Below are positions 47,050-58,953 of a stretch of 64,000 nucleotides of DNA, one piece after another (positions within the stretch are counted from its first letter, which is position 1; each line of letters starts with the position of its first letter). Under the pieces are notes generated by a model that searched no databases, was not told the origin of the DNA, and worked only from the letters and a program-made list of their open reading frames with translations. The position numbers and the translations under genes were made by a program. Source of the DNA: Desmodus rotundus (Eukaryota; Chordata; Mammalia; Chiroptera; Phyllostomidae); NCBI RefSeq assembly GCF_022682495.2, contig NC_071397.1, positions 8,027,082 to 8,091,081 on the forward strand. The letters are read 5' to 3'.

Positions 47050-50000
47050 TTATTTCTTGCCTTCTTTCTGCTAGCTTTGTGTATATTTTTTATTTAAATT
47101 TTTAAATTTTACCTATTTATTTTCTAGAGAGAAGGAAAGGGGGCAGAGAAAGAGAAGGAGAGAAACATCTATGTGTCTGAGATACAGGGACTGGTTGCCT
47201 CTCGCAAGACTCCTGAAATCCAGGCATGTGACCTGACCAGGAATCGAACCGGCCATCCTTCAGTTGACAGGCCAGCAGCACTCCATCCACTGAGCCACAC
47301 CAGCCAAGGAGAGCTTCGTGTATGTTTTGTTCTTTTTCTAGATTGTGAAGGCTGGAACACAGATTATTGATTTGAGACTTTTCTTTTTCTTTAATGTATA
47401 GAACTTTAATTTGTAGAACTTTAAATTCTATAAATTCCTCTTCCCGTATTACTTTAGTATATATATTTATATATTTTTTCTTTTTGCCTTGAGTCTTCCC
47501 CTCTAAATCATGGATTATTTGGCTGTTTTGTTTCATTTCCAAGTATTTAGAGATTTTTCACTTTATCTTTTTTTTTCCTTGAAATTTTTACTTTAACTCT
47601 GTTGTGATTGGAGGACACTCTCTGGAGGATGTCAGTTTTTAAAAAATTCTTGAGGTCATTTTTGCATCCCAGGGTTGGCGTACCTTGGTCTGCGTTCCGT
47701 GGGCACAGCTGTAGGTATAAACGTCCGTCAGATCCTGTTGACTGATAGTGCTGTTGAGTTATTTCATCGCCTTACTGCTATAATTGATACAGTTTTCTGT
47801 CTAGTTGTTCCATCAGCTGTTGAGAGACGAGCGCTCAAGTCTCCAACTGTAACTATGGATTTCTCTCTTCCTTCTTTCCGTTCTCTCGGTCTTTGCCTCA
47901 CATATTGTTCGGCTCTTTTCTTTGGTCCACAGACGTGTAGGGTCACAATGTCTTCTTGCTGGGTGACCCTTTTATCATCACGTAATGTCCCGCTCTGTCC
48001 CTGGCCATTCTTTTTGCTATAAAGTCAACTTTTTCTCATACTAATATAGCTACTCTTGCTTTCACTTGATTAATGTTTGCATGCTATATGTTTTTTTAAT
48101 CTTTTTACTTTTAACTTACCTATATTATTATTTTGAAGTGAGTGTCTTATAGACAGCATATAATTGGATCATGTAGTTTTCTCCACTTGGTCAATCTGTC
48201 TTTTAATTGATATATTTAGAGCATATGCATGTAAGGCAATTATTAGTATCTTAAGGCTTAAGTCTGCCATTTTATTTTTTGTTTTCTGTTGGTTCTCTCT
48301 GTATTTCATTTATCTGTTTTCCTTCTCCTACCTCCTTGAGAGTTACTGGAACATTTTTTAGAATTCATTTTGATTTACCTATAGTGTCTTTGAATGTTTC
48401 CTCTTTCTGTAGATTTTTTTAGTGGTTGCTCTAGGTATTACATAATATAAAATAATATCACAATCTACTGATGTCATCATTTTACCAGTTTGAGCGAAAT
48501 ATAGAACTCTACTTCCTCTTATACTCTTCTGTATGTAATATAATCCTCATAAATATCTCTGTACCTACGTTGAGAACCACATCAAACATGATTATATCTC
48601 TTGCTTCAATCATCGAATGTAATATAGAAAACTCAAGAGGAGAAGGAAGTTATGATATACCTACCATATTCTTCCTCTATCTTTTGTTCTTTTATTGTTC
48701 CTGATGACCCAAATTTTCTTATTCCCTTTCTGTTTCAACATCCTTTAGCTGCTCTTTTTGGGGTAAGACTGCTGGCAATAGGTTTTCTTTATTTTCTTCC
48801 ATTTAAGAATGTCCTGATTTCCCCTTCCTTTCTGGATAATTTTACTAGATGTAGACTTCTGGGTCAATGATTCTTTTTCAACATTTGAGAAGTTCCACTT
48901 TCCTATGGCCTCTGATGTGAAATCTGTTGTCATTCAAATTGCCTTTATTCTATAGGCAAATAGAACTCTCAATGAGGGTTCTACTTGAGAGAAAGACATT
49001 TTCCCTCAATGTCTTTAAGATATCTTCTCTGTGAGTTTTCAGAAGTTTGATTATAATAGATCCTGATAAAGATATTTTAGGATTAATCAGTTTGGAGCCA
49101 CTCAGTTTTCTGAATCTGTATGTTTATGTCTTTTGCAAAATTTAAATTTTTTCAACCCTTATTTCTTAAATACTTTCTCACCTTCACACTTTCATCTCCT
49201 TCTGGGACTCCACTGACACAAACGTTAGATCTTTTGTTATAGATCCACAGGTTTCTGAGTTTCTGTTCTTTTTTTTTTTATCTGCTTTCTCTATGTTATT
49301 TACATTGTGTAATTTCTATTGTATCTTCAAGGGTATTGATTATTTCCTGTTTCCTCCATTCTGTGGTTGAGTTCATTTACTGAGTTTATAATTTCAGTTA
49401 ATATATTCTTCAGTTCTAAAATTTCCATCTGGTTCTTTTTTATATCTGCTATTTCTTTGATGAGACTTCCCATGTATGTAATTGCTCATTGAATTACTTT
49501 TGTGATGGCTGATGGATGGCTTGTCATATAGTTTTCATATCTCTGTCATCTCAATGTTGATGTCTGTTGATCTTTTCAAGTTGAGGTTTTTTTCTGGTTC
49601 TTATATGACAAGTGATTTTTTTACTAAATGTTTGAATTTGGGCTATTACATTATGAAACGCTGGAGCTTATATAAATCTCCTGTTCTAGCAAACATCTCT
49701 GACACCATGCTGATGGAGGGAAGGAAGGGACACTGTCTTATTTTTACCACTCAGTTCTCATTGACATGGAGAGGGAGAGGGAGGGAGGAAGGCTTCCTTG
49801 TTACTGCTGGGTGGAGGTGGAAGTTCAGACTTCCTCCTAAGCCTCCTTATTGGTATCATCCTGGCTGGGACCAGCAGGGGTGCCTCATCACAACTCCCCA
49901 TGTGACCTCTGCTGACACCATGGGCAGAGAGAGGTGCTCATGACTGCCCAGAGGAGGAAACGAATCCCAGGTCCACACTTGGCCTTCTCAGATTCCATCC

Positions 50001-50080
50001 CAGTTGGGGTGCTGAGACCCATTATTACTGCTAGGTAAAAATAGAAATCTAAACTCCCCACTCAGCCTTTGCCAAGCGTG
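47050..50080 (-). mobile_element. ancient L1/HAL1, minus strand, long
   Basis: Read on the plus strand, the sequence follows old L1/HAL1 in reverse. Signposts are 'tgtcttatagacagcatata' near 48145 (ORF2 endonuclease region), 'gtggttgctctaggtattac', 'tcatctccttctgggactcc' near 49193 (ORF1 region), 'catctctgtcatctcaatgt' near 49540, and 'cattattactgctaggtaaa' near 50020 (5' UTR). About 3 kb spans part of ORF2, ORF1 and the 5' UTR. Strongly decayed. A Ves SINE sits at 47090-47311. Confidence 0.75.
47090..47311 (-). mobile_element. Ves SINE inside ancient L1
   Basis: Minus-strand head 'ccttggctggtgtggctcag', B-box region and tail. TSD AGCTT(T/C)GTGTAT(A/G)TTTT at 47073-47089 and 47312-47328 (two mismatches) marks a complete later insertion. 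Confidence 0.9.
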
Positions 50081-50853
50081 AAGCTGTAGTTTTTTCTGTT
50101 GCATTTGGCTGAAGTTGGGTAGTTATCATTTAAAAGTTTTCTCTCTTGCTGGGCTGCCCCTTTCCTGGTCCTTTGGTTAGAGAGATCAAGCTTTTCCTGG
50201 GGCTTTTGTTCTCTGCGCCCATTGACATTTTCAGGTTGACAGCTTGTCCAGTCCAACTTAGAGAACTCGCCACCATATTGTTCCTCGGGTCCTGAGTTCC
50301 CAAGCTGGCCTGCCTAGTGTTCTCCTTCTTTTAGAAACTTCTTATGCTTGTTTTATATAGCATATTTAGGGCATTTTGTTGTACTTAGTGGGAAGAGTGG
50401 GGGAAAGTGTCTACCCCATGTTGGTTAAAAGTGATTATGTAGATTTTATTTGCTCTGTGCAATTACAGTATGTGGCTTTAGAGTCCCCGCCCCCCTTTAC
50501 ATCTGTTCTCTTGCTTGGAAAAAAGTTAAATTTATCCTTAAATAGAATGGACTTCTTGTAGTAGTTTTAACTGTCTGAAGAAAGAGGAAACAGAGATGGA
50601 GCCAGCATAAAGCAACAGCAGAAAACATCGTATAGACCAAATAGTTGTGCTAAGTAAGTAGACTTGTGTTGACACCTGACAGTTCTTTCCACGGTGAGCT
50701 AAGTTAGCTTTTTTGATCAGTACCTAGTCATTCTTACATATTCTGTACCCCTCGTCCTTGTGAAATAAATAGGAAAGAGTTGATTTGGAGTCAGGAGACC
50801 TAAGTTACAGTTGATACTGTGATCCTGAGCGAGTGGCATAACTTTTCTCAGCT
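50081..50853. other. unannotated interval
   Basis: The first ~200 bp may belong to the L1 5' region. Otherwise nothing recognised. Confidence 0.4.
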
Positions 50854-50871
50854 CTGTTTTACTCATCTTTA
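50854..50871 (+). repeat. left TSD of SNRPC pseudogene
   Basis: CTGTTTTACTCATCTTTA, repeated with one mismatch at 51614-51631. Target site TCTTT/AA fits L1-driven insertion. Confidence 0.92.
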
Positions 50872-51613
50872 TTTATTTTTTTGCTAACAGAGGTTACAAT
50901 TTTATTTTCACATATCACAATACAAATGAATTTTTTTTTATTTATCACACTACTCCCCTCCAAAACTATTCTCTCTTTGATAGGAAGAGGGAGTGAGTCT
51001 TCCTTGTCACGCTGTTAGAAAACACCCAGAGTCACAGCACCACAGACTCCTGGTGAACTAGAACAAGTCACAGAAAACTGATAGAAAGAGGCTCCCCTCT
51101 CTCCTTATCTGTCTGGTCAAGTCATTCCTGGCCGAGTGGGCATCATCATGGGACGGGCAGGAAGTCTCATCACTGGGGACCCAGGAATCATTGGCATGTG
51201 CCCTCCCATAGGTGGCCTCATTCCAGAAGCAGGTCCCACAGGCATTATCCCAGGAAGAAGAGGATCCATCATTGGCATCATGGGAAGGCCCTCCCATATG
51301 GAGTGCTGGCATCATACCAGAGCGAGGAGGACCCAGAAGACTGGGCGGAGGCGGAATCATTGCCCCTGCCGGAGGAGGAGCAGATCACAGAGTAGGGGGT
51401 ATCTCTTCTTGCTGAGATGCTGCAGTTGTTTTGTCAACCAGGCTCTGAGCCTGCTCTTCCATCCATTTCTGACAGTAGTCTTTCACAGTCTCTCTGTGTT
51501 TCCTGCCACTGCAGTGTGTCTTTCTCACAGATGGAGAGTCACAGGTGAGGTATGTATTGCGGTAGTCACAATAAAACTTGGGCATGTTGTTCTGCAGGCC
51601 ATTGGCCATTTGG
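50872..51613 (-). pseudogene. SNRPC: processed pseudogene of SNRPC (U1 snRNP protein C)
   Basis: SNRPC is the U1-C component of the U1 snRNP, a small zinc-finger protein that helps 5' splice-site recognition in the nucleus. The minus strand starts the protein at 51585 (MPKFYCDY...). It keeps [14 protein letters not shown] and [10 protein letters not shown], then the Pro/Met/Gly-rich tail ([19 protein letters not shown]). The second zinc-binding cysteine of the CxxC pair is an arginine (CDYR). At least two frameshifts break the tail: one just after EEIPPTL, another after HMGGP. There are no introns, an AATAAA near 50901-50906 and an A-rich tail. Exact-ended 18-bp TSDs complete the picture of an L1-mediated retrocopy. 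Not functional. Confidence 0.95.
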
Positions 51614-51631
51614 CTGTTTTATTCATCTTTA
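51614..51631 (+). repeat. right TSD of SNRPC pseudogene
   Basis: CTGTTTTATTCATCTTTA; see 50854-50871. Confidence 0.92.
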
Positions 51632-54600
51632 AAATGCATATGTTGATGGGTTAGTTCCTAAGTTTTCTTCCAGCCCTTTTGGTTTGGAACCATTCTTCAA
51701 AGTTACGTTCCCCACCAGCACTGCACTGCACACACACGCTTCCACAGGCAACCACTCACCCATTCCTTTGTCCTATGGAAACTTTTAGGAGGATTTGGCA
51801 ACGTGCTTCTATGAGACATTTAAAACCTCACTCATCGGTTTTTGGAAATCTTGCTCATTTAAATCATCACAGCTCAAGAGCCCTGGGATTCAAACCTTAG
51901 AAAAAGTAAGGTTTGTCAGCAGAATTTCTATGTTAATTTGAAAAGAGATGAAGGATCTTAAAACTCTCCGCTCTGCAGACGGCAGCCCAGAGACCACAGA
52001 CAAGGAAACCTAGAGCGTAGCGAAGGCAAAGCCACAAACAAATGTCAGAACCTCCTGAAGACCTGATTCCCCCTATCCTGCCAGGGTCTCCTGCACTTCT
52101 GTAATAAGAGGGGCGTGAATTTGAGGGAAAGGGAAAATCACAGCTGGTACAGGCAAGCTTGGAAGGACCAGGCTTAAGAACAGGATCTGAATGTAAACAG
52201 GCTGGAGACAGGCACAATGTATGAAATCCCAAAGACATATCTACCCTCAAGTACAAGTGCAATCCAAAAAAAGCTTTTCCCATATTTTTCATCTTTGTCC
52301 TTTATCACTTTAGCTACCAGACATGATACCATTGGTTAAAGTACTTCCAGGGACTGCTTGTTCAAACATAAATTCTTCTATGTACAGTGACTGAACAAAC
52401 TGTTCAAATCTGTTAGAAGGAGGCAGCTTTTTAAAATGATTTATGTTTCCCACCCACCAATTTTTTAAAAAAATAATAGCTAAGGGAGGTTTTCATTGAG
52501 AATCCCGGCATGTGCTGAGAGTCATTTCTGATGTGCTTTTTGCACACACAAGCTGGATGAAGGCAGAAGATACAGTCATTATGGATGGGCCATATGAAAT
52601 ACAAGATCCATGCGAGATGGCTGGGTAATTGAGGTAATGGAGCCTTGATGCTGAGGGAGCCATTCAGCTGGGAAAGAGGACCAAAAGCAGCGCATGGAGA
52701 GGGTATTGGGAAGGACTGGCTAGTGCCCAGATTTTTGTTTCTATGACTCCCTCTCAAAATTTTTTCAGGGAATATTTTGATGCTGTCCTGGGTCACCCAG
52801 AAGGCTGTGTGACTCAAGGGATTATAGCATCTCTAGAACAGACTGTATTTTGAGTGTATCAGTGACACTTTTGCAAGTGCAAATGAACATGTTCTGTTCT
52901 CCTGGAGCCTCTTGAGAGAAAACTGAAGCCCAGAGGGTCATTTACATGGGTCCTTCTCTTCTTATCCCTTCTCATATCCTTCAGCTTTCCTTCACTTCAC
53001 ACGACGAGGCTCAGGAAGGAGGGGAGCACAGGAAAAGAGTAAACCCACGAGCTTCCTGGGGAACAGGGAACAGCAGGAGGAGAAGATACTCACACCATTT
53101 ACAGCTGCACAATGCACCAGTGTAACAGGTACTTAAAACCCTTATGGGTCCCTAAGGTCTGCAATCATGAAAGACGAAACTACAAAGAAATAATAGAGGG
53201 TATGATAAGATGTGATCTTATGATGCCAAAGTCTGCGGAAAAGAAGAGTGACTAACAAATTGAATGAAGCTGATTGGACATTAGGGTAGGAGAAAAGGTT
53301 AATGAATTTTAGCATTAGGAGATTATGGGTAACCTTAGCCAGAACAGTTTTAGTGCAGTTATGAGGGACCGAGAGCGTGATTATACTGAGCTACAGTGAA
53401 ATGAAGATTTGAGTGGAAACAAAGAAGTAAAGACCAAGTTTAACAATAAAAGTGTTGATAACCCTACGGAGAGATTCAAGGGTGGTTTGGGTGGGGGTCA
53501 TGAGAAAAGTGTGTCAAGTTCATAGGCTGAGGATGGAAACATTTAAAGCGGTGTTGAAGCTATCAAGGAACTATGTTTACTGGAGCAAAAACCCAGAGGA
53601 GGAGAAGCAAGGAAGGGTGCAGGTGAAGGAAGGAGGATGGGATCCCCTGGGAGTCAATGAGGAGCTAGGAAAGAGAGGACCCTGCGCTTCCCTTGGCCCC
53701 TCTGTGACAGCACAGCCCACACTGGGCTAGGAGGACCCTAGAGGGGTTGCAGCAGAACTTCCCATGAAAGTGAAGGATGCAGGAGACGCGGACAATGGAG
53801 GGAGGGATTGAAGAAGCAGGTGGGAGATGGAGGGGTTTGTTATTATAACAGGAGCCATGGGATAAACCACCACATTTTTATAGGAAAATTGATGGTTATA
53901 AAAATAAAATCAGAAGTCACTGACCTACAGAAGGCAACCCTGGTATGAGTCCCTCTGGCGGCAAGACTTCTAGGGCAGTAACAGTGGTGGATTTATTGAG
54001 GTGTGAGTGTGGCCTTTGTCTCTCTGAGGGGAAAGCAGATGCCTTCGAGGTACAAGGAACGGAGGGCCCTGATCTCCCAGTGGAGAAACATCTCGCGGTG
54101 TGTGAAGTCACTGCATCCGCCATGTACCTTGGAGGATGAAAAAGACATTCTAAATATTCATTCATTTGGAATCCCTGGATCTTAGTAGAGTGCCAGACAT
54201 TATTTTAGCTTCATCTGAAGATGCCTTTCAAAAGTGGTTTATCATTATGTTCTAATCCCTTTAAAATTGAAATGAGGTAAAAAAAAGTCATATTTACAAG
54301 TGTCTTGGCTATTAGTCATTTTTGTCCCATGGAAAGAGAGCCACCAGTGGTATTAGAGTTATTGCCACCTCTCCTGATGCACTGGTGTGCTTCTAGCTGT
54401 TGGAGAATGAGAGGGAAGGAGGAAGAAAATAACATTTATTAAGCCACTTAATCAAGCTGCGTCTGAAAATCACTTTACAATATTTGGCATAATATGTAGT
54501 ACTACTCCCTGAATAATAATGTTCTCTCTCTTATCTTCCTCTCTCCTCACTCTTATCATCTCCTCTTTCCTCCACTCTTATTTCTCCCAGCATACAAATC

Positions 54601-54931
54601 ACAGCCGTACCAGCATCATTATTTAAGACTGTATCTGTAGTTGGTGAAGGTTAATCAGAAAAGGGATGGAGGGGAAAAGAATGGAGGGGATCTGAATGAG
54701 CCAAGTGCTAAGATCCTGTGGTCACCTCAGCTCTCCTCCTTGAGACTGAGACAAGGGCACCTTGTGCTATGGGATGACAATGGTCCCTCTCGCACTTCTT
54801 TCCATCTGCACATCATGAAGGCCCTTCAGAAAGCTGCAGGTCAAATGCGTGTGACAGCAACTTCCTCTGACTCTCCACGTGGCACAGCTCCACAAACTCT
54901 TCTGGTTACGTTTCAGAAAGTTTACATAAAG
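51632..54931. other. unannotated; possible MIR trace near 54425-54500
   Basis: The phrase 'aataacatttattaagccac' near 54430 looks like a reversed MIR end. 53290-53860 resembles an unnamed ancient repeat (alternating 'ggaggtgagga'-type text) but support is weak. No gene. Confidence 0.35.
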
Positions 54932-55118
54932 CAGTGGTTCTCAAGTTTGCATATGCATCAGAACCAGCTGGAGATCTTGATAAAACACAGATTGCCGGGT
55001 TCTACCTTGAGAGTTACTGATTCAGGGGGACTGGGGTGAAGCTAGAAAATCTGCATTTCCAACAAGTTCCCAGGTGATGCTGAGGCTGTTGGTCTGGGGC
55101 CCAAACTGAGAACCAATG
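54932..55118 (+). mobile_element. MER5-like hAT-Charlie DNA transposon
   Basis: Starts 'cagtggttctcaagtttgca' and ends '...actgagaaccaatg', near-inverted termini. Internal 'tactgattcagggggactgg' and 'atctgcatttccaacaagtt' with 'cccaggtgatgctgaggc' follow the MER5A/B order. About 187 bp, non-autonomous, fixed long ago. I could not find the 8-bp TSD. Confidence 0.85.
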
Positions 55119-55300
55119 AAGTATGGCCTTTTCTGGTCTCAACAGACGTTACATATGATGTGGCTCAGGACAACATATTTGCTAATCAAAGGCTCCTAAC
55201 ACCACTCCCTCTTTATTCTAAGTCTGGAGCTGAACTGCTTAATGCCCTGCGTGTGCCCCATCTTGGTTTGCAGCCCATAATCCACCTTGTAGCACCCACC

Positions 55301-55503
55301 TGTATTGGTTTGCTTGGGCTGCCGTAACAAAATTCCACGGGCCGGGGGGGCTTAATCAACAGAAATGTGTTGTCTCACAGTTATGGAGGCTGGAAGTCTG
55401 AGGTTAAGGAGTCAGCCGGGTTGGGTTTTTTTAGGGGCCTCTCTCCTTGACTTTTGGATGGCCATTTACCTGTCTTCACATGGTTTTCCATCTGGGTCTG
55501 GGT
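55301..55503 (-). mobile_element. MaLR LTR, first part (interrupted)
   Basis: Plus-strand text 'tgtattggtttgcttgggct', 'gccgtaacaaaattccacgg', 'gttatggaggctggaagtct' and 'ggggcctctctccttgactt'. The LTR continues after the SINE at 55741. Confidence 0.85.
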
Positions 55504-55519
55504 CCTAATTTCCTCTCCT

Positions 55520-55725
55520 TTTATTTTTTAAAGATTTTATTTATTTATTTTTAGATAGAGGAGAGGAGAGGGAGAGAGAAAAACATCAATGTGTGGTTGC
55601 CTCTCATACACTCCCTACTGGGGACCAGGCCCACAACCCAGGCATGTGCCCTGACTGGGAATCAAATCAACGACCCTTTGGTTTGGAGGAGGGCACTCAA
55701 TGCACTGAGCCACACTAGTCAGGGC
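55520..55725 (-). mobile_element. Ves SINE splitting a MaLR LTR
   Basis: Minus-strand head 'gccctgactagtgtggctca', B-box region, 'ccagtcagggcacatgcctg' and tail. TSD CTAA(T/G)TTCCTCT at 55505-55516 and 55726-55737, one mismatch. The SINE is younger than the LTR. Confidence 0.92.
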
Positions 55726-55740
55726 CTAAGTTCCTCTTCT

Positions 55741-55861
55741 TATAAGAACAGCAGTCCTATTGGATCAGGGGCAACCTAATGACCTCATTTTAACTCTTTT
55801 AAAGACCGTATCTTGAAATACAGCCCCACTCTGAGCTTGGGGAAACTCCGTTCAACCCACA
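55741..55861 (-). mobile_element. MaLR LTR, second part
   Basis: 'tataagaacagcagtcctat', 'tggatcaggggcaacctaat', 'gacctcattttaactctttt' and 'cttgaaatacagccccactc' complete the reversed LTR begun at 55301. Confidence 0.8.
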
Positions 55862-56394
55862 GTATCCTCTCCTCCTCTCTCATAAGGAACAGGCCTTTCT
55901 CCACACCTCTTGTTCTCCACCCTTTCACTTCCTTCTTGCTGCCTTTTTCTCCCTCCGCCAGGCTTCCTAAGGTGACCGACAAGCCTCACAGGTGCTGATC
56001 CGCAGGCTGTTTGTGCAGCAGGAACTGACACGCACAGGTTTGGGGATCTGTACACCAGCACCTATGTCTGTGAGGGCTCTGTGGCCCACACCCGAGATAA
56101 GTGGGGCCAGTCAAATGGGAGAAATAACAAATTCTTGTAGAAGAACAATAGTTTCAGCACTGGGTCCATCACTCTTGTAATCTCTGTGTCCAGGGCAGGA
56201 GGCTACCCCATGCTGTGGGCACCTGCCCTTCCTCCTCTGTGTCCCCACCTGGAAACAGTATTAGGAGCAATTAGAGGAAGAAAAGGCTGAAGGGCCAACT
56301 TGCCTAGAGCCCATAATCTTTCTTATTGTCATGCAAATAGCTCCAAAACTTTGCTGGCAATTTTGGTCTCCCTAGGAGAAAATCACCTCCCCCT
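55862..56394. other. unannotated interval
   Basis: No recognised element. Confidence 0.45.
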
Positions 56395-56560
56395 ATGGAC
56401 AGCAATAACTCCTGGTGCTTTTAACACTACACATAGCTTTCTTCTGAATTATCTCATTTGATCAGGGACCAAGTCCCATACAGCCAGCCAGCCTGGCATA
56501 ATGATCCCCACTTGAGAGATTACGGAATAAGTTGAAATAAATACAACAAGGACTTAGGTT
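56395..56560 (-). mobile_element. MIR-like SINE fragment
   Basis: 'ttctgaattatctcatttga' and 'gatccccacttgagagatta' resemble reversed MIR, weakly. Confidence 0.35.
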
Positions 56561-56919
56561 GTGATCCCGCCCACTGTGAGGCCTGCCATCTCCATGATAT
56601 TCTACCTATTTAGCTCTTCTCCCTTCTCCGGATGTCTCACGGTGGTTTCCTTGAAATGCGGTCCTTCACACAGCCTCTTTGCATGTCTGTCTGTGTTCAC
56701 CCAAGCATCACTCACTGTTTGATGAGGCCCTGAGTACGGTGAGGTCCTGGTTTGAGCCTAGTACTAAGCGGTATATGGGATGCGCATGGGATTGGTATGC
56801 TAATTTTTTTTCTGATGCCCACTAAAATAATTATTACATCCTTGAATTGAATTATCACTTCATAATACAGTCTCTTTCCATTGCTGTGATTTCTCTGTGG
56901 GCCACATAGGCATCCTGGC

Positions 56920-57165
56920 AGCACTGTTTTTCAAAGTCTTGGCTGCGGTCCACAGGAAGAAACAAATCACATCGTACCGCAATACTCACATACATACACA
57001 CATATAAAACAAAAACCAGTCCCACAAGGTCATACTTAACCTGGGGGTGACACACGCTACTTTCTATTCTATGGTTTAATGCTTGTTGGGAATCCTTAAA
57101 TCCACTAAACTGATTTTATGACCCTGCAATAAATTACTACCTGCAATCAGGAATATAATCCTTCA
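56920..57165. mobile_element. possible hAT-type non-autonomous DNA transposon
   Basis: Starts 'cagcactgtttttcaaagtc' and later has 'atccactaaactgattttat' then 'gaccctgcaataaatta'. It resembles old hAT MER elements around 'cactaaattgatttcatgac'. Weak. Confidence 0.35.
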
Positions 57166-57599
57166 CAGAATCTTCTGCCCAAACTTCAGAAGCCTGGCCT
57201 TCGGTTATGTTTGCACCTCCAGTGAGAGGAGACTATGGCGTGAGCTAGAGGCAGCTCCTGGCGTCTCCTGATACAGGGCTCCCCAGGAGGCTCAGGGCTC
57301 AGCGGGCTTCAGACACCTGAAGTAGAGGGGCTTCCTGGACAGGGCGGGTGCTGCAGCTCCAAGGTTGCTGGACTCCATGTGAAATCCAGGGCCTTCAGTA
57401 CACCATGCCTCGAAAGAGAAGCGAAGTCGTACACGTTGGGGAATTTCACAGATACGCTCCCCGAGCCCGCAGTGGGGTGATTTGCAGATCCATCCTCGTG
57501 ACTTCCTTTCGTCACCTTTCCACCCCGTCTGAACTGAAAGTGAGCTTTTGTGTCTGCAGAGTGGACATGAGCCTGCGCAGTATTTTTTACAGGGATATT
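57166..57599. other. unannotated, fairly CpG-rich
   Basis: No element recognised. Confidence 0.45.
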
Positions 57600-57852
57600 T
57601 TATTTTATTGTATTACTATTTTATCCTCACCTAAGGACATTTTTTTTCATTGCTTTTAGAGAGAAAAAGAAGGGGTGAGAGAGAGAGAGAAACATGAAGG
57701 TGAAAGAGGAACATCTATCCATTGCCCCTCACACACACCCTGACCAAGACCAAACCCCATAACTCAGGCATGTGCCCTGACTGGGAACCAAACCTGCAGC
57801 CCCTCTGTTCACGGGACAGCATTCCAAACAACTGAGCCAAACCAGCCAGAGC
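57600..57852 (-). mobile_element. Ves SINE
   Basis: Minus-strand order: head 'gctctggctggtttggctca', B-box region, 'cccagtcagggcacatgcct', GA/CT body with 'catgaaggtg', then a T/A-rich tail including 'tccttaggtgagg'. One of the longer copies. Confidence 0.88.
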
Positions 57853-58067
57853 ATGACAAGGCCATTTTACAGGGAGAATCAATTCCTGAAACTTAGAGAT
57901 AAAGGCCAGACTGGAGGGGAAAAGACTGAGAAATTCAGTTTGGGCACACTTGCGTATATAAAGAAGAATCTTAGGAAGGTAATCCTTAAACCAAAGAAGC
58001 GAACACCTAGTGGTGGCATCTTGGGCATCGGTGGAGAAGTCTTTAAGGTTATGGCTTTAAAGGGAAA

Positions 58068-58244
58068 CCTAGAGCAGCAGCTCTGCCCACCCTGGCGACA
58101 TGGGCCCCTTTGGCACTGTGGTGGTGCCCAGGGGACCCTTCTCAGATTAATGTTTTTAAAAGTACAAAGTAAAATGTGTGCAATTACAAAGGAAACTAGC
58201 ATATAAATATAATAATAACCATATAGATCATCAAAATTATTTTT
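58068..58244 (+). mobile_element. ancient DNA transposon, first part (host of L1 insertion)
   Basis: 'gacatgggcccctttggcac', 'tgtggtggtgcccaggggac', 'ccttctcagattaatgtttt' and 'gtgcaattacaaaggaaact' follow a common non-autonomous mammalian repeat (hAT-like, name unsure). Its continuation is at 63011-63504, on the far side of the L1. The target sequence ATCAAAAT(TA/G)TTTTT is duplicated at 58230-58244 and 63011-63024. Confidence 0.65.
58230..58244 (+). repeat. left TSD of minus-strand L1
   Basis: ATCAAAATTATTTTT; the right copy is ATCAAAATGTTTTT at 63011-63024. It is part of the host transposon. Confidence 0.65.
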
Positions 58245-58416
58245 TATTTTTTATTACATTTACCATACAATATTATATTAGTTTCAGGTATACAATATAG
58301 TGATTAGACATTTATATAACTTTCAAAGTGATACCCCCAGTAAGTCTAGTACCCATCTGACACCGTACTTAGTTATTACAATATTATTGACTACATTCCC
58401 TGTGCTATATTTTACA

Positions 58417-58428
58417 TCCCCAGGACTG
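58417..58428 (+). repeat. left TSD of HAL1-like copy B
   Basis: TCCCCAGGACTG; repeated as TCCCCATGACTG at 60482-60493. Both are L1 3' UTR sequence. Confidence 0.85.
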
Positions 58429-58464
58429 GTTTTTTTGTTTTTTGTTTGTTTTTTCTTTTTTCTT

Positions 58465-58503
58465 TTATAAGTACCACACGCTAACCGATTGCGCCACTGG
58501 AGC
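58465..58503 (-). pseudogene. tRNA-Ile(UAU)-like 5' half retroposed with HAL1
   Basis: The minus strand reads GCTCCAGTGGCGCAATCGGT at its start, then TAGCGTGTGGTACTTATAA. It equals the 5' half of the mammalian tRNA-Ile(UAU) gene as I remember it, except two C-to-T changes (GCGTGTGG for GCGCGCGG). It stops in the anticodon loop and passes into an A-rich tail. The A-box region is present; the 3' half with the B box is missing. It is therefore not a gene. Checking against a tRNA set would settle the identity. Confidence 0.75.
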
Positions 58504-58953
58504 TCCATTCTTTTTTCTTTTAAATGCATTTTATTGATTATGCTTTTACAGTTGTCCCATTTTCCCCCCTTTATTCCCCTCTGCCCTGTACCGCCACTGC
58601 CACCTGCATCCCCCGCTCGCCCCCACCCCCACCTCCACCTTAGTTCATGTCCATGGGTCGTACATATAAGTTCTTTGGTTCTTTGGCTTCTACACTCCTG
58701 TACTATTCTTATCCTCTCCCTGTCTATTTTCTACCTACCATTTATGCTACTTATTCCCTGTACTTTTTCCCCCATCCTTCCCCTTCCCCCTCCCCACTGA
58801 TAACCCTCCATGTGATCTCCATTTCTATGAATCTGTTCCTGTTCTATTTGTTTGCTTAGTTCATTTTTGTTTTTGGTTTTTTTCAGTTCAGTTGTTGATA
58901 GTTGTGAGTTTGTTATCATTTTACTGTTCATACTTTTGATCTTCTTATTTTTC

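Noticed and set aside
51136..51654. 172-codon plus-strand ORF, Gly/Ile-rich
   Set aside because: It is the antisense of the SNRPC pseudogene; the Pro/Met-rich tail of U1-C gives Gly/Ile-rich antisense.
58465..58503. A functional tRNA gene
   Set aside because: Only the 5' half exists; the TΨC arm/B box and the 3' acceptor strand are missing, and it runs into an A-rich tail.
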